NCBI GenBank assembly: GCA_023439505.1
Contig: JAEXNR010000036.1
Coordinates: forward strand, 1-51,122
From: Bacillota bacterium
GTDB taxonomy: Bacteria; Bacillota; Clostridia; Lachnospirales; Lachnospiraceae
Direction of reading: 5' to 3'
Length of the DNA: 51,122 nucleotides
Each line of letters begins with the position of its first letter. Positions within the stretch are counted from its first letter, which is position 1. Both the position numbers and the translations under genes were made by a program. This document shows, one piece after another, positions 43,501-51,122 of the stretch. A model generated the notes under the pieces. That model was not told the DNA's origin. It ran no database searches and worked only from the letters and a program-made list of their open reading frames with translations.

Positions 43501-43570
43501 CGTATGAATTATGAAAAACCAATTCACACGTTGAATTTATGGATGCAAGTAAGTTACATGTGTGAACGTT
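43501..43570. repeat. Inverted-orientation copy of the 70-bp repeat family next to the modA stop
   Basis: On the minus strand it reads ACTTACTTGCATCCATAAAT, then TTCAACGTGTGAATTGG and TTTCATAATTCATAC. This agrees with the 70-bp unit over nearly its whole length. Its edge reaches the modA stop codon (43569-43571), so the repeat seems inserted right at the gene end. Confidence 0.88.
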
Positions 43571-44480
43571 ATTGTGCATCAATAGAAAATCCGTATTTTT
43601 CAAAGACTGCCAGTGATTCGTCAGTACCAAGAAACTGAAGGAAATCAGCAGCTGCTGCCTGCTGTGCCTCATCTGCCTCGGCATTCTTCACAAGACCAAC
43701 CGGATAAACCACGGGTGTCTTTAGGCTTCCTTCCGGTGCGGATGCTAAAATATCCACAGAATCTAAAACGGAGGCCGCATCCGTCTGATAAACAACGCCG
43801 ACTTCATTGCTTGCCTCACTAACCGCTGCAAGAACCGCCGTAACATTTGCTCCCTCATTGATCTCCATAGCAGCTACTTTATCCATAATTCCAAGGTTTG
43901 TAAATATTTCCCGTGCATATGCTCCTACCGGAACATCCTCACCTGCCAGGGCAATATTCCTGGCATCAAAGATATTCTCAAAACCGGTCACCTTAGTTTC
44001 ACTGCCTTTGGGTTTAATTAACACAACTTTATTCTCAAGCAAGTTTTTAACAGAATCTTTCTCAATATACCCGCCCTCATCCAAAGCTGTCATCTGTTTA
44101 GTTGCAGCGGAGAAAAAGACATCACATTCCGCTCCCTCTTCAATCTGAGTCTGTAATGTTCCGGAACTGTCCGCATTAAAATTGATTTTAATATTGGGCT
44201 CTTTCGCTTGATATAACGTATTGATTTCATTCATAGCATTGCTGAGGCTGGCTGCAATAAATACAAATATCTCAGATTTAGCCAGTTTATCATCCACCGG
44301 AGCCTGCGTTGCCTCAGGTTCCTCAGCTTCTGCTGTCGGTGCCTGTGTTGGTTCGGGTGTTGTACTTACTGACGCATCCGTATTCCCCTTCTCCGTTGAT
44401 TTACTTCCACCTGAGCATCCCGCAAATAGTGTGATACCCAATACCATAACCATGAGCAAAGCAAATAATCTTTTCTTCAT
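43569..44480 (-). CDS. modA: Molybdate-binding lipoprotein
   Basis: A 303-residue extracellular lipoprotein. The signal peptide ends at a lipobox (MVLGITLFAGCSGG), followed by a Thr/Pro/Glu-rich linker of about 40 residues (TTPEPTQAPTAEAEEPEATQAP). The binding domain matches ModA: IFVFIAASLSNAMNEINTLYQ, NFNADSSGTLQTQIEEGAECDVFFSA, VLAAVSEASNEVGVVYQTDA, and AADFLQFLGTDESLAVFEKYGF. It captures molybdate or tungstate and delivers it to ModBC. The regulator gene and direct repeats upstream suggest metal-dependent control. Confidence 0.93.
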   Translation of the reverse strand: MKKRLFALLMVMVLGITLFAGCSGGSKSTEKGNTDASVSTTPEPTQAPTAEAEEPEATQAPVDDKLAKSEIFVFIAASLSNAMNEINTLYQAKEPNIKINFNADSSGTLQTQIEEGAECDVFFSAATKQMTALDEGGYIEKDSVKNLLENKVVLIKPKGSETKVTGFENIFDARNIALAGEDVPVGAYAREIFTNLGIMDKVAAMEINEGANVTAVLAAVSEASNEVGVVYQTDAASVLDSVDILASAPEGSLKTPVVYPVGLVKNAEADEAQQAAAADFLQFLGTDESLAVFEKYGFSIDAQ

Positions 44481-44584
44481 AACACTCCTCCTTATATTCT
44501 TCCGATTGGTTCCATCATCCTGAGATGAACAACAACGAAGTAATAAACCGATATCAAGATAAGTTAAATATAAATATTACTCTG

Positions 44585-44689
44585 TTATGTAATGTTTTAA
44601 TGCGTTATATCATGTTTCATTTTATTTTATATCACGTTTTACTTCGTTTTGTTATTACAAATTTTAAATTCATCTTCGTATAAAGTCAA
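44585..44689 (-). promoter_or_regulatory. modA promoter with three direct repeats
   Basis: TTGACT (complement of 44684-44689) and TAAAAT (complement of 44661-44666), 17 bp apart, form the promoter. Just downstream lie direct repeats TTATATCACGTTTTA (44627-44641), TTATATCATGTTTCA (44605-44619) and a weaker TTATGTAATGTTTTA (44585-44599), 20-22 bp apart. They sit on one face of the helix and fit repressor sites for the regulator encoded upstream. Confidence 0.6.
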
Positions 44690-44808
44690 TGCAATAATAA
44701 TTGAAAAATATTCTAACTTTACATGGATTTTTTGTCTATTTTCACAAAATATCAGCCAGATCAACTAAAAGAATTCATTAAGCCATCTCTCATGGTAAAT
44801 AATGGATC

Positions 44809-44850
44809 AAAAAAATGCCAAGCATCCTCCGATCTGGTTGATGTTTGGCA
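44809..44850 (-). terminator. Terminator of the molybdate-type regulator gene
   Basis: TGCCAAGCATC (44816-44826) pairs with GATGTTTGGCA (44840-44850), with one wobble; on the minus strand a T-run follows. It separates the regulator from modA, so modA needs its own promoter. Confidence 0.9.
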
Positions 44851-44860
44851 CAAAGTTTTC

Positions 44861-45856
44861 TTAAGTTGTGGCTATGATCTTTCCGATATCTTCTATTTGA
44901 TATCCACCGATGCCCTGGATCTCTAACTTAAATTCCCGGGAATTCAAGATTTCCATAACCGCCTGGAAGGGCGGTTTCTCTATATCATCTTTCTTTATCA
45001 CCAGATCCAGGCATTCCGTCTGTAACGGGATAAAATCTATACCGTTCACCTGAAGGCCGGATTTTTCATTGCCGATTCCGATATCCGCTCCCCCTCTTGC
45101 AACAGTGCTCGCTATCGCCAGATGTGATGTGCTTTCCCGCTGATACCCATTGATATTCTCCCCTGAACAGCCCATTAGCTTTAGATGCTCATCCAGCAGA
45201 ATTCTTGTTCCGCTCCCCTTTTCTCTGTTGATCATCACCATATCATTTCGCAACAAATCCTCCCAGCCGTGAATATTCTTTGGATTCCCTTTGGATACAT
45301 AAAACCCCTGGTGCCTGGTTCCAAGACGAATAATGACTGCTGATATGCCTGGAAGCATACGTTTTACATAAGGAACGTTATATTCTCCGGTGTCGCCATC
45401 CCATAAATGAGCCGTCGCCATCTGAACCTGGCCATGGTAAAGGGCATAAAGCCCATTGTAGCTTCCAACATAGGAACGAAGCGCCTGTACCCCATTTGGA
45501 TGGTATTGAAGATGTCTGGATAAGATATCAAGGAAAATGTCCTGTCCGCAGATTACAAAATTATTTGATTTCCCGGTATCCTCGTGGAAGCGTTCCGTAT
45601 CCGCCGCAAAATTACCGGTGGCAGAAAATGTATTCGTATTTTGCCGCCTCGAGGGAATAGCACCAGGTTCCTGATTTGACTTTATTTTCTTCGTTCTGTT
45701 TTTATACTCTTCTACATCAGCTCTGTCAATTCTTACTTTTTTCCCAACTCTATATGCATTTAACTCCCCGCGTTTAATCAATTCATAAACCGTATTCTTA
45801 GCAATCTTCAAAAGATCCGCAACTTCCTGGGTAGTTAATACCGTATTGTCATCCAT
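44861..45856 (-). CDS. Regulator with excisionase-type HTH and periplasmic-binding-like domain (molybdate type)
   Basis: About 331 residues from the ATG at 45856, behind GAGGGGGGAG; a longer frame has no ribosome binding site. Residues 1-55 are a MerR/excisionase-like DNA-binding domain (VLTTQEVADLLKIAKNTVYELIKRGELNAYRVGKKVRIDRADVEEY). From about residue 95 a PBP_like (PF12727) domain follows (FVICGQDIFLDILSRHLQ...SYNGLYALYHGQVQMATAHLWDGDTGEYN...INREKGSGTRILLDEHL). This family is linked to molybdate transport and molybdopterin genes. It has no signal peptide. It most likely senses molybdate or a pterin and controls modA. Confidence 0.88.
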   Translation of the reverse strand: MDDNTVLTTQEVADLLKIAKNTVYELIKRGELNAYRVGKKVRIDRADVEEYKNRTKKIKSNQEPGAIPSRRQNTNTFSATGNFAADTERFHEDTGKSNNFVICGQDIFLDILSRHLQYHPNGVQALRSYVGSYNGLYALYHGQVQMATAHLWDGDTGEYNVPYVKRMLPGISAVIIRLGTRHQGFYVSKGNPKNIHGWEDLLRNDMVMINREKGSGTRILLDEHLKLMGCSGENINGYQRESTSHLAIASTVARGGADIGIGNEKSGLQVNGIDFIPLQTECLDLVIKKDDIEKPPFQAVMEILNSREFKLEIQGIGGYQIEDIGKIIATT

Positions 45857-46034
45857 GATACTCCCCCCTCCTCTCAAACTTGATAAAGTGTAATAATAAG
45901 ATACCATCTCTATATTTAATTGATACGTGCGGCCAAGCAGCACCCTTGGTCTAACATAACAAAACATTCTCTAACATCATATAAAATTATATACACATAA
46001 TTATATCCAATTTCACATAAAAATCAAACAGTAA

Positions 46035-46288
46035 ATGAATGAATTTCACGATCAATCAAGCAATAAAAAACCATTTTATGAAGTATATCAGGATTTTATG
46101 GAATTTACAGATGAAGCGGATCCGGTTTATACCGACTGGGGAATGTCTATATCAGAGAATTGTATCGTAATGCCACACATCACAATATAAATTATGATCT
46201 TCTAAAAGCTGCAGTGCCCGCTTTGCTGCTGCAATTTAATAAGATGTATCACCCCGGTATGACAAGGGAGGAGGAAAGAATCATTTGA
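46035..46288 (+). pseudogene. Frameshifted remnant of a small unknown gene
   Basis: The frame from 46035 reads MNEFHDQSSNKKPFYEVYQD, continues FMEFTDEADPVYTDWG and then drifts to a stop at 46190. From about 46140 the next frame carries on NVYIRELYRNATHHNINYDL, then LKAAVPALLLQFNKMYHPGM and ends at 46288. A single missing base near 46140 would join them into a coherent 84-residue acidic protein. No family was recognised, and no ribosome binding site is seen. It is one of few plus-strand pieces here. Confidence 0.5.
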
Positions 46289-46318
46289 CCGGCTTATCAA
46301 ATGGGTAAAACCGGTCAA
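46285..46318. terminator. Hairpin between the remnant and the transglycosylase gene
   Basis: TTGACCGG (46285-46292) and CCGGTCAA (46311-46318) are perfect arms around 18 bases, right at the transglycosylase stop (46320). T-runs are short; probably a two-way terminator. Confidence 0.5.
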
Positions 46319-46319
46319 T

Positions 46320-47057
46320 TCATAAATAGCGCTCCTCATCCGTATTATCTTTAATTCCGGTGATACTGTCATCTTCAAAAAACAGATCAAGAAGCTTTAC
46401 ATAGTCGTCGTAAGAGAAAAATTCATCCAGTTCCTTTTGTATCGGATCCGTATCGGCAACCGTACTTGATGGCATATTGATAAAGTTGGTATATACCGGA
46501 GAAGGATAGATCTTACCGGTTACCTGAATGGGCGCTTTTACAGAGGCCATTATATTACCGGAACTAACACCCTGATTGATATACCCCATTACTTTTTTCA
46601 CATAATTCCGGGTCTCTTCAAACGGAGGAATACCGCCGTATTTTGCCACATTGTTACTACCTGCATTATAAGCTGCCAGTGCAAGTTTCGTATCCCCATC
46701 ATACTTCTTTAGCATCTGGGAAATATAGTTTGCCCCGCCCATAATGTTCTGTTCCGCATCAAAAGCATCAGTGACACCCAAAGATGCCGCTGTAGCAGGC
46801 ATAAGCTGCATCACACCCTGAGCACCGCATCTGGATACCGCATTTACATTATAATCTGATTCTGCCTTACCGATGGCTTTCAAAAGCGTCGCAGGAACGT
46901 TATATTTTTTTGCGGCACTTTCAAAAATATCATCAAGGCTCTTCTTCTCTTCTGTAAGATACGATGAGAATGTGTCCTTGCCGTTATTCCTTCTGCCGGC
47001 AGATATGTTATAATTATTTCCATTTTCAATACTGGTTACACTATTTACATTTGACAT
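46320..47057 (-). CDS. Lytic transglycosylase (SLT domain)
   Basis: About 245 residues from the ATG at 47057, six bases after AAGGAG. Residues about 45-160 form a GH23 SLT domain: IFESAAKKYNVPATLLKAIGKAESDYN with catalytic Glu, SRCGAQGVMQLMPATAASLGV, MGGANYISQMLKKYDGDTKLALAAYNAGSNNVAKYGG. It cleaves glycan strands of peptidoglycan. No signal peptide is seen at the N-terminus, which is Asn/Ser rich; export might be through the flagellar or another apparatus. The C-terminal 85 residues are acidic and unknown. It stands alone. Confidence 0.88.
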   Translation of the reverse strand: MSNVNSVTSIENGNNYNISAGRRNNGKDTFSSYLTEEKKSLDDIFESAAKKYNVPATLLKAIGKAESDYNVNAVSRCGAQGVMQLMPATAASLGVTDAFDAEQNIMGGANYISQMLKKYDGDTKLALAAYNAGSNNVAKYGGIPPFEETRNYVKKVMGYINQGVSSGNIMASVKAPIQVTGKIYPSPVYTNFINMPSSTVADTDPIQKELDEFFSYDDYVKLLDLFFEDDSITGIKDNTDEERYL

Positions 47058-47304
47058 ATTCTTCTCCTTAGTTTGCACCAATCCGGCACAGCATTTTTAC
47101 ATCAACCGGAAATCCATCTGTCACAATTCCATATGTAACATTTCCTATCCACTCTTCCATAAGTCTCGCTGTATCAGGTATCCTTTGTAACACTTTATAT
47201 TATCATGATTGTCAGGTTCCTCTGGGATTTTCCCTGTCAATATTTGTTGCTTTCTGGTATTATTATAACTTGTAACAGGATAGGATGCAATAATAAATTT
47301 TAAT

Positions 47305-47433
47305 AAAAAACCTGCATTTCTCATTCATTTACCCCTTACCCCCATTCAAAGCCACGAATATGATTTATTGAAAATCATTGTGCCTTATTATTCTGCGGGG
47401 AATAAACAGTAACTTCATTCATGCAGGTTTTTT
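47305..47433. other. 129-bp segment with 13-bp terminal inverted repeats
   Basis: AAAAAACCTGCAT (47305-47317) and ATGCAGGTTTTTT (47421-47433) are perfect inverted ends enclosing about 100 bp without a gene. Near each end TTCATTC-like words recur. It could be a large two-way terminator (each arm ends in a T-run outward) or a small non-autonomous element. Confidence 0.5.
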
Positions 47434-47463
47434 GAATATGAAACATTTCATCTGTTACTATAG

Positions 47464-47871
47464 CTACTTTACCAAATCAAGGGCTAGTTTACCAAGTCTG
47501 GCTTCCTGCTCCTCATCCAAACCGCTGACACCGATGGCTCCGATCACCTGCCCGTCATGATATATGGGGAAGCCACCTGCCCAGCCGGTATAACGAAGAT
47601 CACCGTAATTGGTCATGGGAAAACCGCCGACTCTTGAATTATTGCCTACATTGCCGGATTCATTACATTCTCTGGCCGCAGTGAAGGCTTTGTTAATTGC
47701 CACATATAGAGGCGGAAGATGGCATCCGTCCATTCTCAAAAATGCAATTAGCTCTCCATGGGCATCCGTTACTGCTACCGCAGCAGCCTTATTGTCTTTC
47801 TCCAGGTCTGCCTGAATTGCGTTAATCATCATCTGTGCCTCTTTGTGTGATAAATGATAACTTTGATACAT
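47464..47871 (-). CDS. GlcG/HbpS-family protein
   Basis: A 135-residue protein of the DUF336 (GlcG/HbpS-like) family: VAVTDAHGELIAFLRMDGCHLPPLYVAINKAFTAA, then a Gly-rich stretch FPMTNYGDLRYTGWAGGFPIYHDGQVIGAIGVSGLDEEQEARLG. Members bind haem or corrinoids or act near glycolate, diol and cobalamin-dependent pathways. Here no such genes are adjacent, so the role stays open. AGAGG precedes the start. The spacer 47872-48155 upstream shows no gene. Confidence 0.88.
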   Translation of the reverse strand: MYQSYHLSHKEAQMMINAIQADLEKDNKAAAVAVTDAHGELIAFLRMDGCHLPPLYVAINKAFTAARECNESGNVGNNSRVGGFPMTNYGDLRYTGWAGGFPIYHDGQVIGAIGVSGLDEEQEARLGKLALDLVK

Positions 47872-48155
47872 AGATTAACCTCTTTCCTCATTTAATTCGT
47901 GCAATTCTGTTCCTCTTCTGTTTCCGGAGAATTCACCCCTCATATTCCCAATTTCATGAGCAGCTGGTATCAATATCAAAATGCGAAACAGTATTTGCAG
48001 GTTTACGGGTAGAAGCAGATACATTTTTCCAAATTTATTAGCAATATGTACTAATGATTTTTCATACTAAGGTATCTGTTTTGTGAAATTATTCTAACAT
48101 ACCAATGTTGTAATGTCAATACATAACATTCTTATCCATACGATGAGTATCGCGA

Positions 48156-48653
48156 TCATCGTTCCGAGATACTGATGGATTCTATGGCAACACTTCCTCC
48201 TCTTACAATCTCTATCTGTTTATAGTTATCACTGATCAGTCTGATAATATCGTTATTTCTCGACTCTGTCTGAAGACATTCCAATAAAACACTGTCTTTT
48301 CCCAAATCTACAATATTCACCTTAAACACCTCTGCAATATGGAACAAATCATTCTTTTCTTTCTCCTTACAGCCATGAATTTTAAGATAAAGTATCTCTT
48401 TCATATGGACTGCCACATTCGTCAAATCCACCACTTTAATTACTTCAATACAGCGATTCAGTTGTTTTTTTATCTGCTCGAAGGTATTATCATCACTTTC
48501 CACACTAATGGTCATTCTTGATACGGTAGTATCCTCTGTTTCGCCTACCGTAAGACTCAGTAAATTATAAGATTTACCGGAAAACATTCCGGATATTCTG
48601 GCCAATACTCCAATTTCATTCTCAACATACAATGATAACCAGCGCTTTTTCAT
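48156..48653 (-). CDS. ilvN: Acetolactate synthase small (regulatory) subunit
   Basis: A 165-residue protein with an N-terminal ACT domain (RWLSLYVENEIGVLARISGMFSGKSYNLLSLTVGETEDTTVSRMTISV) and the C-terminal ALS_ss domain (LYLKIHGCKEKEKNDLFHIAEVFKVNIVDLGKDSVLLECLQTESRNNDIIRLI). It stimulates the large subunit and gives valine feedback inhibition. It follows ilvB by 108 bp on the same strand and is under the same T-box. The symbol ilvH is used equally for this subunit. Confidence 0.93.
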   Translation of the reverse strand: MKKRWLSLYVENEIGVLARISGMFSGKSYNLLSLTVGETEDTTVSRMTISVESDDNTFEQIKKQLNRCIEVIKVVDLTNVAVHMKEILYLKIHGCKEKEKNDLFHIAEVFKVNIVDLGKDSVLLECLQTESRNNDIIRLISDNYKQIEIVRGGSVAIESISISER

Positions 48654-48761
48654 AAATTAATTCCTTTCTATTAATAGATCATTCCTCTAAGCTGCCTTTT
48701 GCATCTTAATTCAGTATTCTGTGATTTGTTTATTCGGTTCCCGGTTATTAACATCCTTTTG

Positions 48762-50486
48762 TTAACAGTCCATTATCATATTAACAATGGCTTTTCCTCC
48801 CTGTACCATGGGGAATACCAGTTCCTGATGATTGATGATAAATTCTATTATCGTAGGCGAATTCTCATTATGCTCTGCCTGGTCAAAGGCATCCAGCATC
48901 TGCTCTTCATTAAATACACGTATCCCTTTGGCCCCGTAACTTTCCGCCAGCTTTACAAAATCCGGACTGTATGGCGGACATTCCTGACTGCAGCCTTCCC
49001 CACCGGAACCACAGCTTTTTCTTCTTCGCAAACAGGTGATGGCGTATCTCTTATCAAAAAATAATTGCTGCCACTGTCTCACCATACCAAGATATCCGTT
49101 ATTGAAAATGCAAATAATGACAGGAAGTTCCTGGGTAACTGCAGTGGCCATCTCCTGAATGTTCATCTGCATCCCGCCATCTCCGCTGATACAGATGACC
49201 CTTTTATCCGGTCTTCCGATTTTTGCACCGATAGCAGCCGGAAGTCCGAATCCCATAGTACCAAGTCCTCCGGAAGTAATAAGTTTTGTCTCCTTTGTCA
49301 TCTTCAAAAATTGTGTGGTCCACATCTGATGCTGCCCTACGTCGGTAACAATAATACCATCATGATATCGGTTACTGATCTCTTCTATAATTCGTTCGGG
49401 AACGAATCCCTCAGCATTTACCCGTCTTAACGGATGTTCCCGGTCCCACTCTTTAATCTGCTCAAACCAGGTCTCAGTATGACATTCCTGTGCCCGCTCA
49501 AGCATCTTCTCTATCGCACTACCTGCATCCGCTACGATGGGAATATCCACTTTGATGTTGCGGGATATGGATGCAGACTCGATATCCACATGAATAATTG
49601 TTGCATACTTGGCAAATTCTGATGTTTTTCCTGTGATACGGTCATTGAACCTGGTTCCAATGGAAAAAAGTAAATCACATTCACTGATTGCCATATTCGC
49701 CGCATAGGAACCATGCATCCCAAGATTACCGATGTAGTATTCATGCGCTGTAGGAATAGCACCTCTTCCCATAATCGTTGTAATTACCGGCACCTTAACC
49801 TTATCAATCATCGCTGTAAGAAGTTCTCCCGCACCGGAGATATTGACACCTCCTCCGATTAAAAACAGCGGCTTTTTCGCCTGGTGAAGCAGTTCCATGG
49901 CTTTCTTAATCTGTCCGATGTGTACCGTCGTATTTGGTTTGTAGCCTCTGACGGAGACAGGCTCATTAAAGTCATCTTCTGCTTCAGATAACATAATATC
50001 CTTGGGAAGATCTACCAGGACCGGCCCTGGTTTTCCGGTTTTAGCAATATAAAATGCTTCTTTGATGATTCGCACCAAATCTTTTCTATCCCGAACGGTA
50101 ACACTGTACTTACATATTCCTCTTGTAATTCCCACAATATCTACCTCCTGAAAGGCATCATTCCCTATAAGATGGGTCTGCACCTGACCCGTAAAACACA
50201 CCAGAGGAACACTGTCATAATTGGCATTGGCAATACCGGTAACCAGATTCGTTGCCCCCGGTCCGCTGGTAACAATGCACACACCCACCTTCCCTGCAGC
50301 TCTGGCATACCCTTCCGCTTCATGAATTAATCCCTGTTCATGCCTTGGTAGTATGATTTCCAATTCACTGTGGCGGTATATCTCATCAAAAATATCGATG
50401 GCATATCCTCCGGGATATCCAAAAATTGTGTCAATCCCTTCTGCAATCAACGCTTTTACCAATGCTTCTGTTCCTTTTAATCTCAT
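48762..50486 (-). CDS. ilvB: Acetolactate synthase large (catalytic) subunit
   Basis: About 574 residues from the ATG at 50486, eight bases after GGAGG. The ThDP enzyme condenses two pyruvates, or pyruvate and 2-oxobutyrate, in the first common step of branched-chain amino-acid synthesis. Catalytic Glu lies in ILPRHEQGLIHEAEGYARA; the ThDP/Mg motif is ISGDGGMQMNIQEMATAVTQELPVIICIFNNGYLGMVRQWQ. A Cys-rich insert (CLRRRKSCGSGGEGCSQECPP) lies after FFDKRYAIT, where most enzymes have a short loop. Similar inserts occur in some Clostridia. Transcription is controlled by the T-box upstream. Confidence 0.95.
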   Translation of the reverse strand: MRLKGTEALVKALIAEGIDTIFGYPGGYAIDIFDEIYRHSELEIILPRHEQGLIHEAEGYARAAGKVGVCIVTSGPGATNLVTGIANANYDSVPLVCFTGQVQTHLIGNDAFQEVDIVGITRGICKYSVTVRDRKDLVRIIKEAFYIAKTGKPGPVLVDLPKDIMLSEAEDDFNEPVSVRGYKPNTTVHIGQIKKAMELLHQAKKPLFLIGGGVNISGAGELLTAMIDKVKVPVITTIMGRGAIPTAHEYYIGNLGMHGSYAANMAISECDLLFSIGTRFNDRITGKTSEFAKYATIIHVDIESASISRNIKVDIPIVADAGSAIEKMLERAQECHTETWFEQIKEWDREHPLRRVNAEGFVPERIIEEISNRYHDGIIVTDVGQHQMWTTQFLKMTKETKLITSGGLGTMGFGLPAAIGAKIGRPDKRVICISGDGGMQMNIQEMATAVTQELPVIICIFNNGYLGMVRQWQQLFFDKRYAITCLRRRKSCGSGGEGCSQECPPYSPDFVKLAESYGAKGIRVFNEEQMLDAFDQAEHNENSPTIIEFIINHQELVFPMVQGGKAIVNMIMDC

Positions 50487-50604
50487 ACCATTTACCTCCA
50501 AATTTTAATTATTATTCTAATAAAAGCAAATTCGTATTCATAAAAATTATTAACTTTGACACAAGCATAAATGCATCGACGGAAAATATCTTACCGGACA
50601 CAAC

Positions 50605-50925
50605 AAAAAGCCCTAAGCTAATCACTTAGCTTAGGGCGGAAAGTTCATCCGTGGTACCACCTAATTTCAGAGAATAAATCTCTGCACTCTGTCAGTACGG
50701 ATAGTTTGCAATCTGTCTGACATATTCACTATATCAGTACGGATATTACTATCGATACCGCATTCCCAATAACGGTGGAATATTCCGTTGAAGCCTACTT
50801 AAGATAACTCTCGTTCGGTTCACTGCTCAAAGGCTACTTCCATACTACCTCCATGAAGATTTGCACCAGCCATCTTCTCTCTGTAATTTTGGTGAGTATG
50901 TACTCCTCCTTGTCATTGCATTTAC
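50605..50925 (-). ncRNA. T-box leader of the ilvB-ilvN operon
   Basis: Read on the minus strand: an AGTA-containing stem I region (GGAGGAGTACATACTCACC...GGTAGTATGG), distal-loop sequence, then the conserved T-box GGTGGTACCACGG (about 50649-50661) and a terminator stem GCCCTAAGCTA/TAGCTTAGGGC (50610-50637) with T-tract. Uncharged tRNA pairing would favour the antiterminator and switch on ilvB. A branched-chain amino acid is expected from the target genes. The specifier codon could not be fixed; GTA in GGAAGTAGCC is one candidate. Confidence 0.92.
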
Positions 50926-50949
50926 ATTTTGCTTTTATTTATTTTCTGT

Positions 50950-50978
50950 ATTATAACAATCCCCATGCCATATGTCAA
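50950..50978 (-). promoter_or_regulatory. Promoter of the T-box/ilvB operon
   Basis: TTGACA (complement of 50973-50978) and TATAAT (complement of 50950-50955) are both perfect and 17 bp apart, just before the T-box leader. A strong constitutive promoter is typical for attenuation-controlled operons. Confidence 0.9.
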
Positions 50979-51122
50979 CTCTTTTTTGTTCTACTCAGCT
51001 CTGAAAGGTAAACTTCTTTATATTTCTCTGATTTTGCTCAAAACAGTAATTGTGGAAATCTATCCTCTGTTTTGCCATTTCTCAGGTAGGTTATCCACAT
51101 CGCATAAGCAGACTAATTTACT
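50979..51122. other. Right end of the window, nothing recognised
   Basis: The last 144 bp are AT-rich and hold no reading frame, repeat or RNA motif that I can support. Confidence 0.5.

Noticed and set aside
46320..47057. A phage tail or endolysin gene
   Set aside because: The domain plan is that of a chromosomal clostridial SLT protein and no phage structural genes are nearby.
50650..50860. A definite T-box specifier codon (Val, Ile or Leu)
   Set aside because: Several triplets fit the specifier loop and the pairing could not be settled by eye.

Overview
The window looks like a chromosomal segment of a low-GC, anaerobic Gram-positive bacterium, most likely a member of the Lachnospiraceae (Clostridia). 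The signs are strong AGGAGG-type ribosome binding sites, a T-box in front of ilvB, BlaI/BlaR1, FtsE/FtsX, many [4Fe-4S] and radical-SAM proteins, a DUF5688 protein and an acetolactate synthase with a Cys-rich loop. No rRNA, tRNA or CRISPR array was seen. Almost all genes lie on the minus strand, except about 2.2-8.2 kb and one gene at 36.5 kb.

Region by region. (1) 0-1.9 kb: the start of an unknown gene, a membrane protein and its TetR-type regulator with a palindromic operator. (2) 2.0-4.8 kb: a graveyard of mobile DNA. It holds the 3' end of a group II intron, a collapsed phage lysis cassette (holin, amidase and recombinase ends fused together) and serine recombinase genes broken by single-base shifts. 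(3) 4.8-8.3 kb: a WYL regulator and a three-gene redox operon (SDR, duplicated NTF2-like protein, ferredoxin-nitroreductase), each preceded by the same 28-bp inverted repeat at the same distance from a -10 box. (4) 8.3-9.5 kb: a shortened DUF5688 gene and an IS3-family remnant. (5) 9.5-16.8 kb: a very AT-rich five-gene minus-strand cassette behind one recognisable promoter: HEPN protein with zinc ribbon, GHKL ATPase fused to a Shedu-like (DUF4263) nuclease, Mrr-like nuclease, NERD/UvrD-like helicase and DUF2290 protein. The helicase-DUF2290 pair is a known type of anti-phage module; the other three genes make this the best candidate for an undescribed defence system. (6) 16.8-31 kb: housekeeping and stress genes, including an RNA uracil methyltransferase with a repeat-coded disordered N-terminus, PflA-like radical SAM protein, aldo/keto reductase, threonine aldolase, FtsX, FtsE and a coiled-coil partner, a five-domain sulfur-transfer protein under an ArsR regulator, and BlaI/BlaR1. 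(7) 31-37.7 kb: a chemoreceptor, the agmatine-to-putrescine genes aguA and aguB, and a repeat-filled intergenic region. (8) 37.7-46 kb: M18 aminopeptidase, two P-II proteins with AmtB behind a structured leader, and the molybdate transporter modABC with a molybdate-type regulator. (9) 46-51.1 kb: lytic transglycosylase, GlcG-like protein, and ilvB/ilvN under a T-box.

A notable theme is repeated DNA. A family with a 70-bp unit and a GTGTGAATTA hairpin occurs as a three-copy tandem array near 35.6 kb and as single copies near 36.2, 41.5 and 43.5 kb. Short tandem repeats of 7, 12, 13 and 15 bp occur in leaders, spacers and one coding region.
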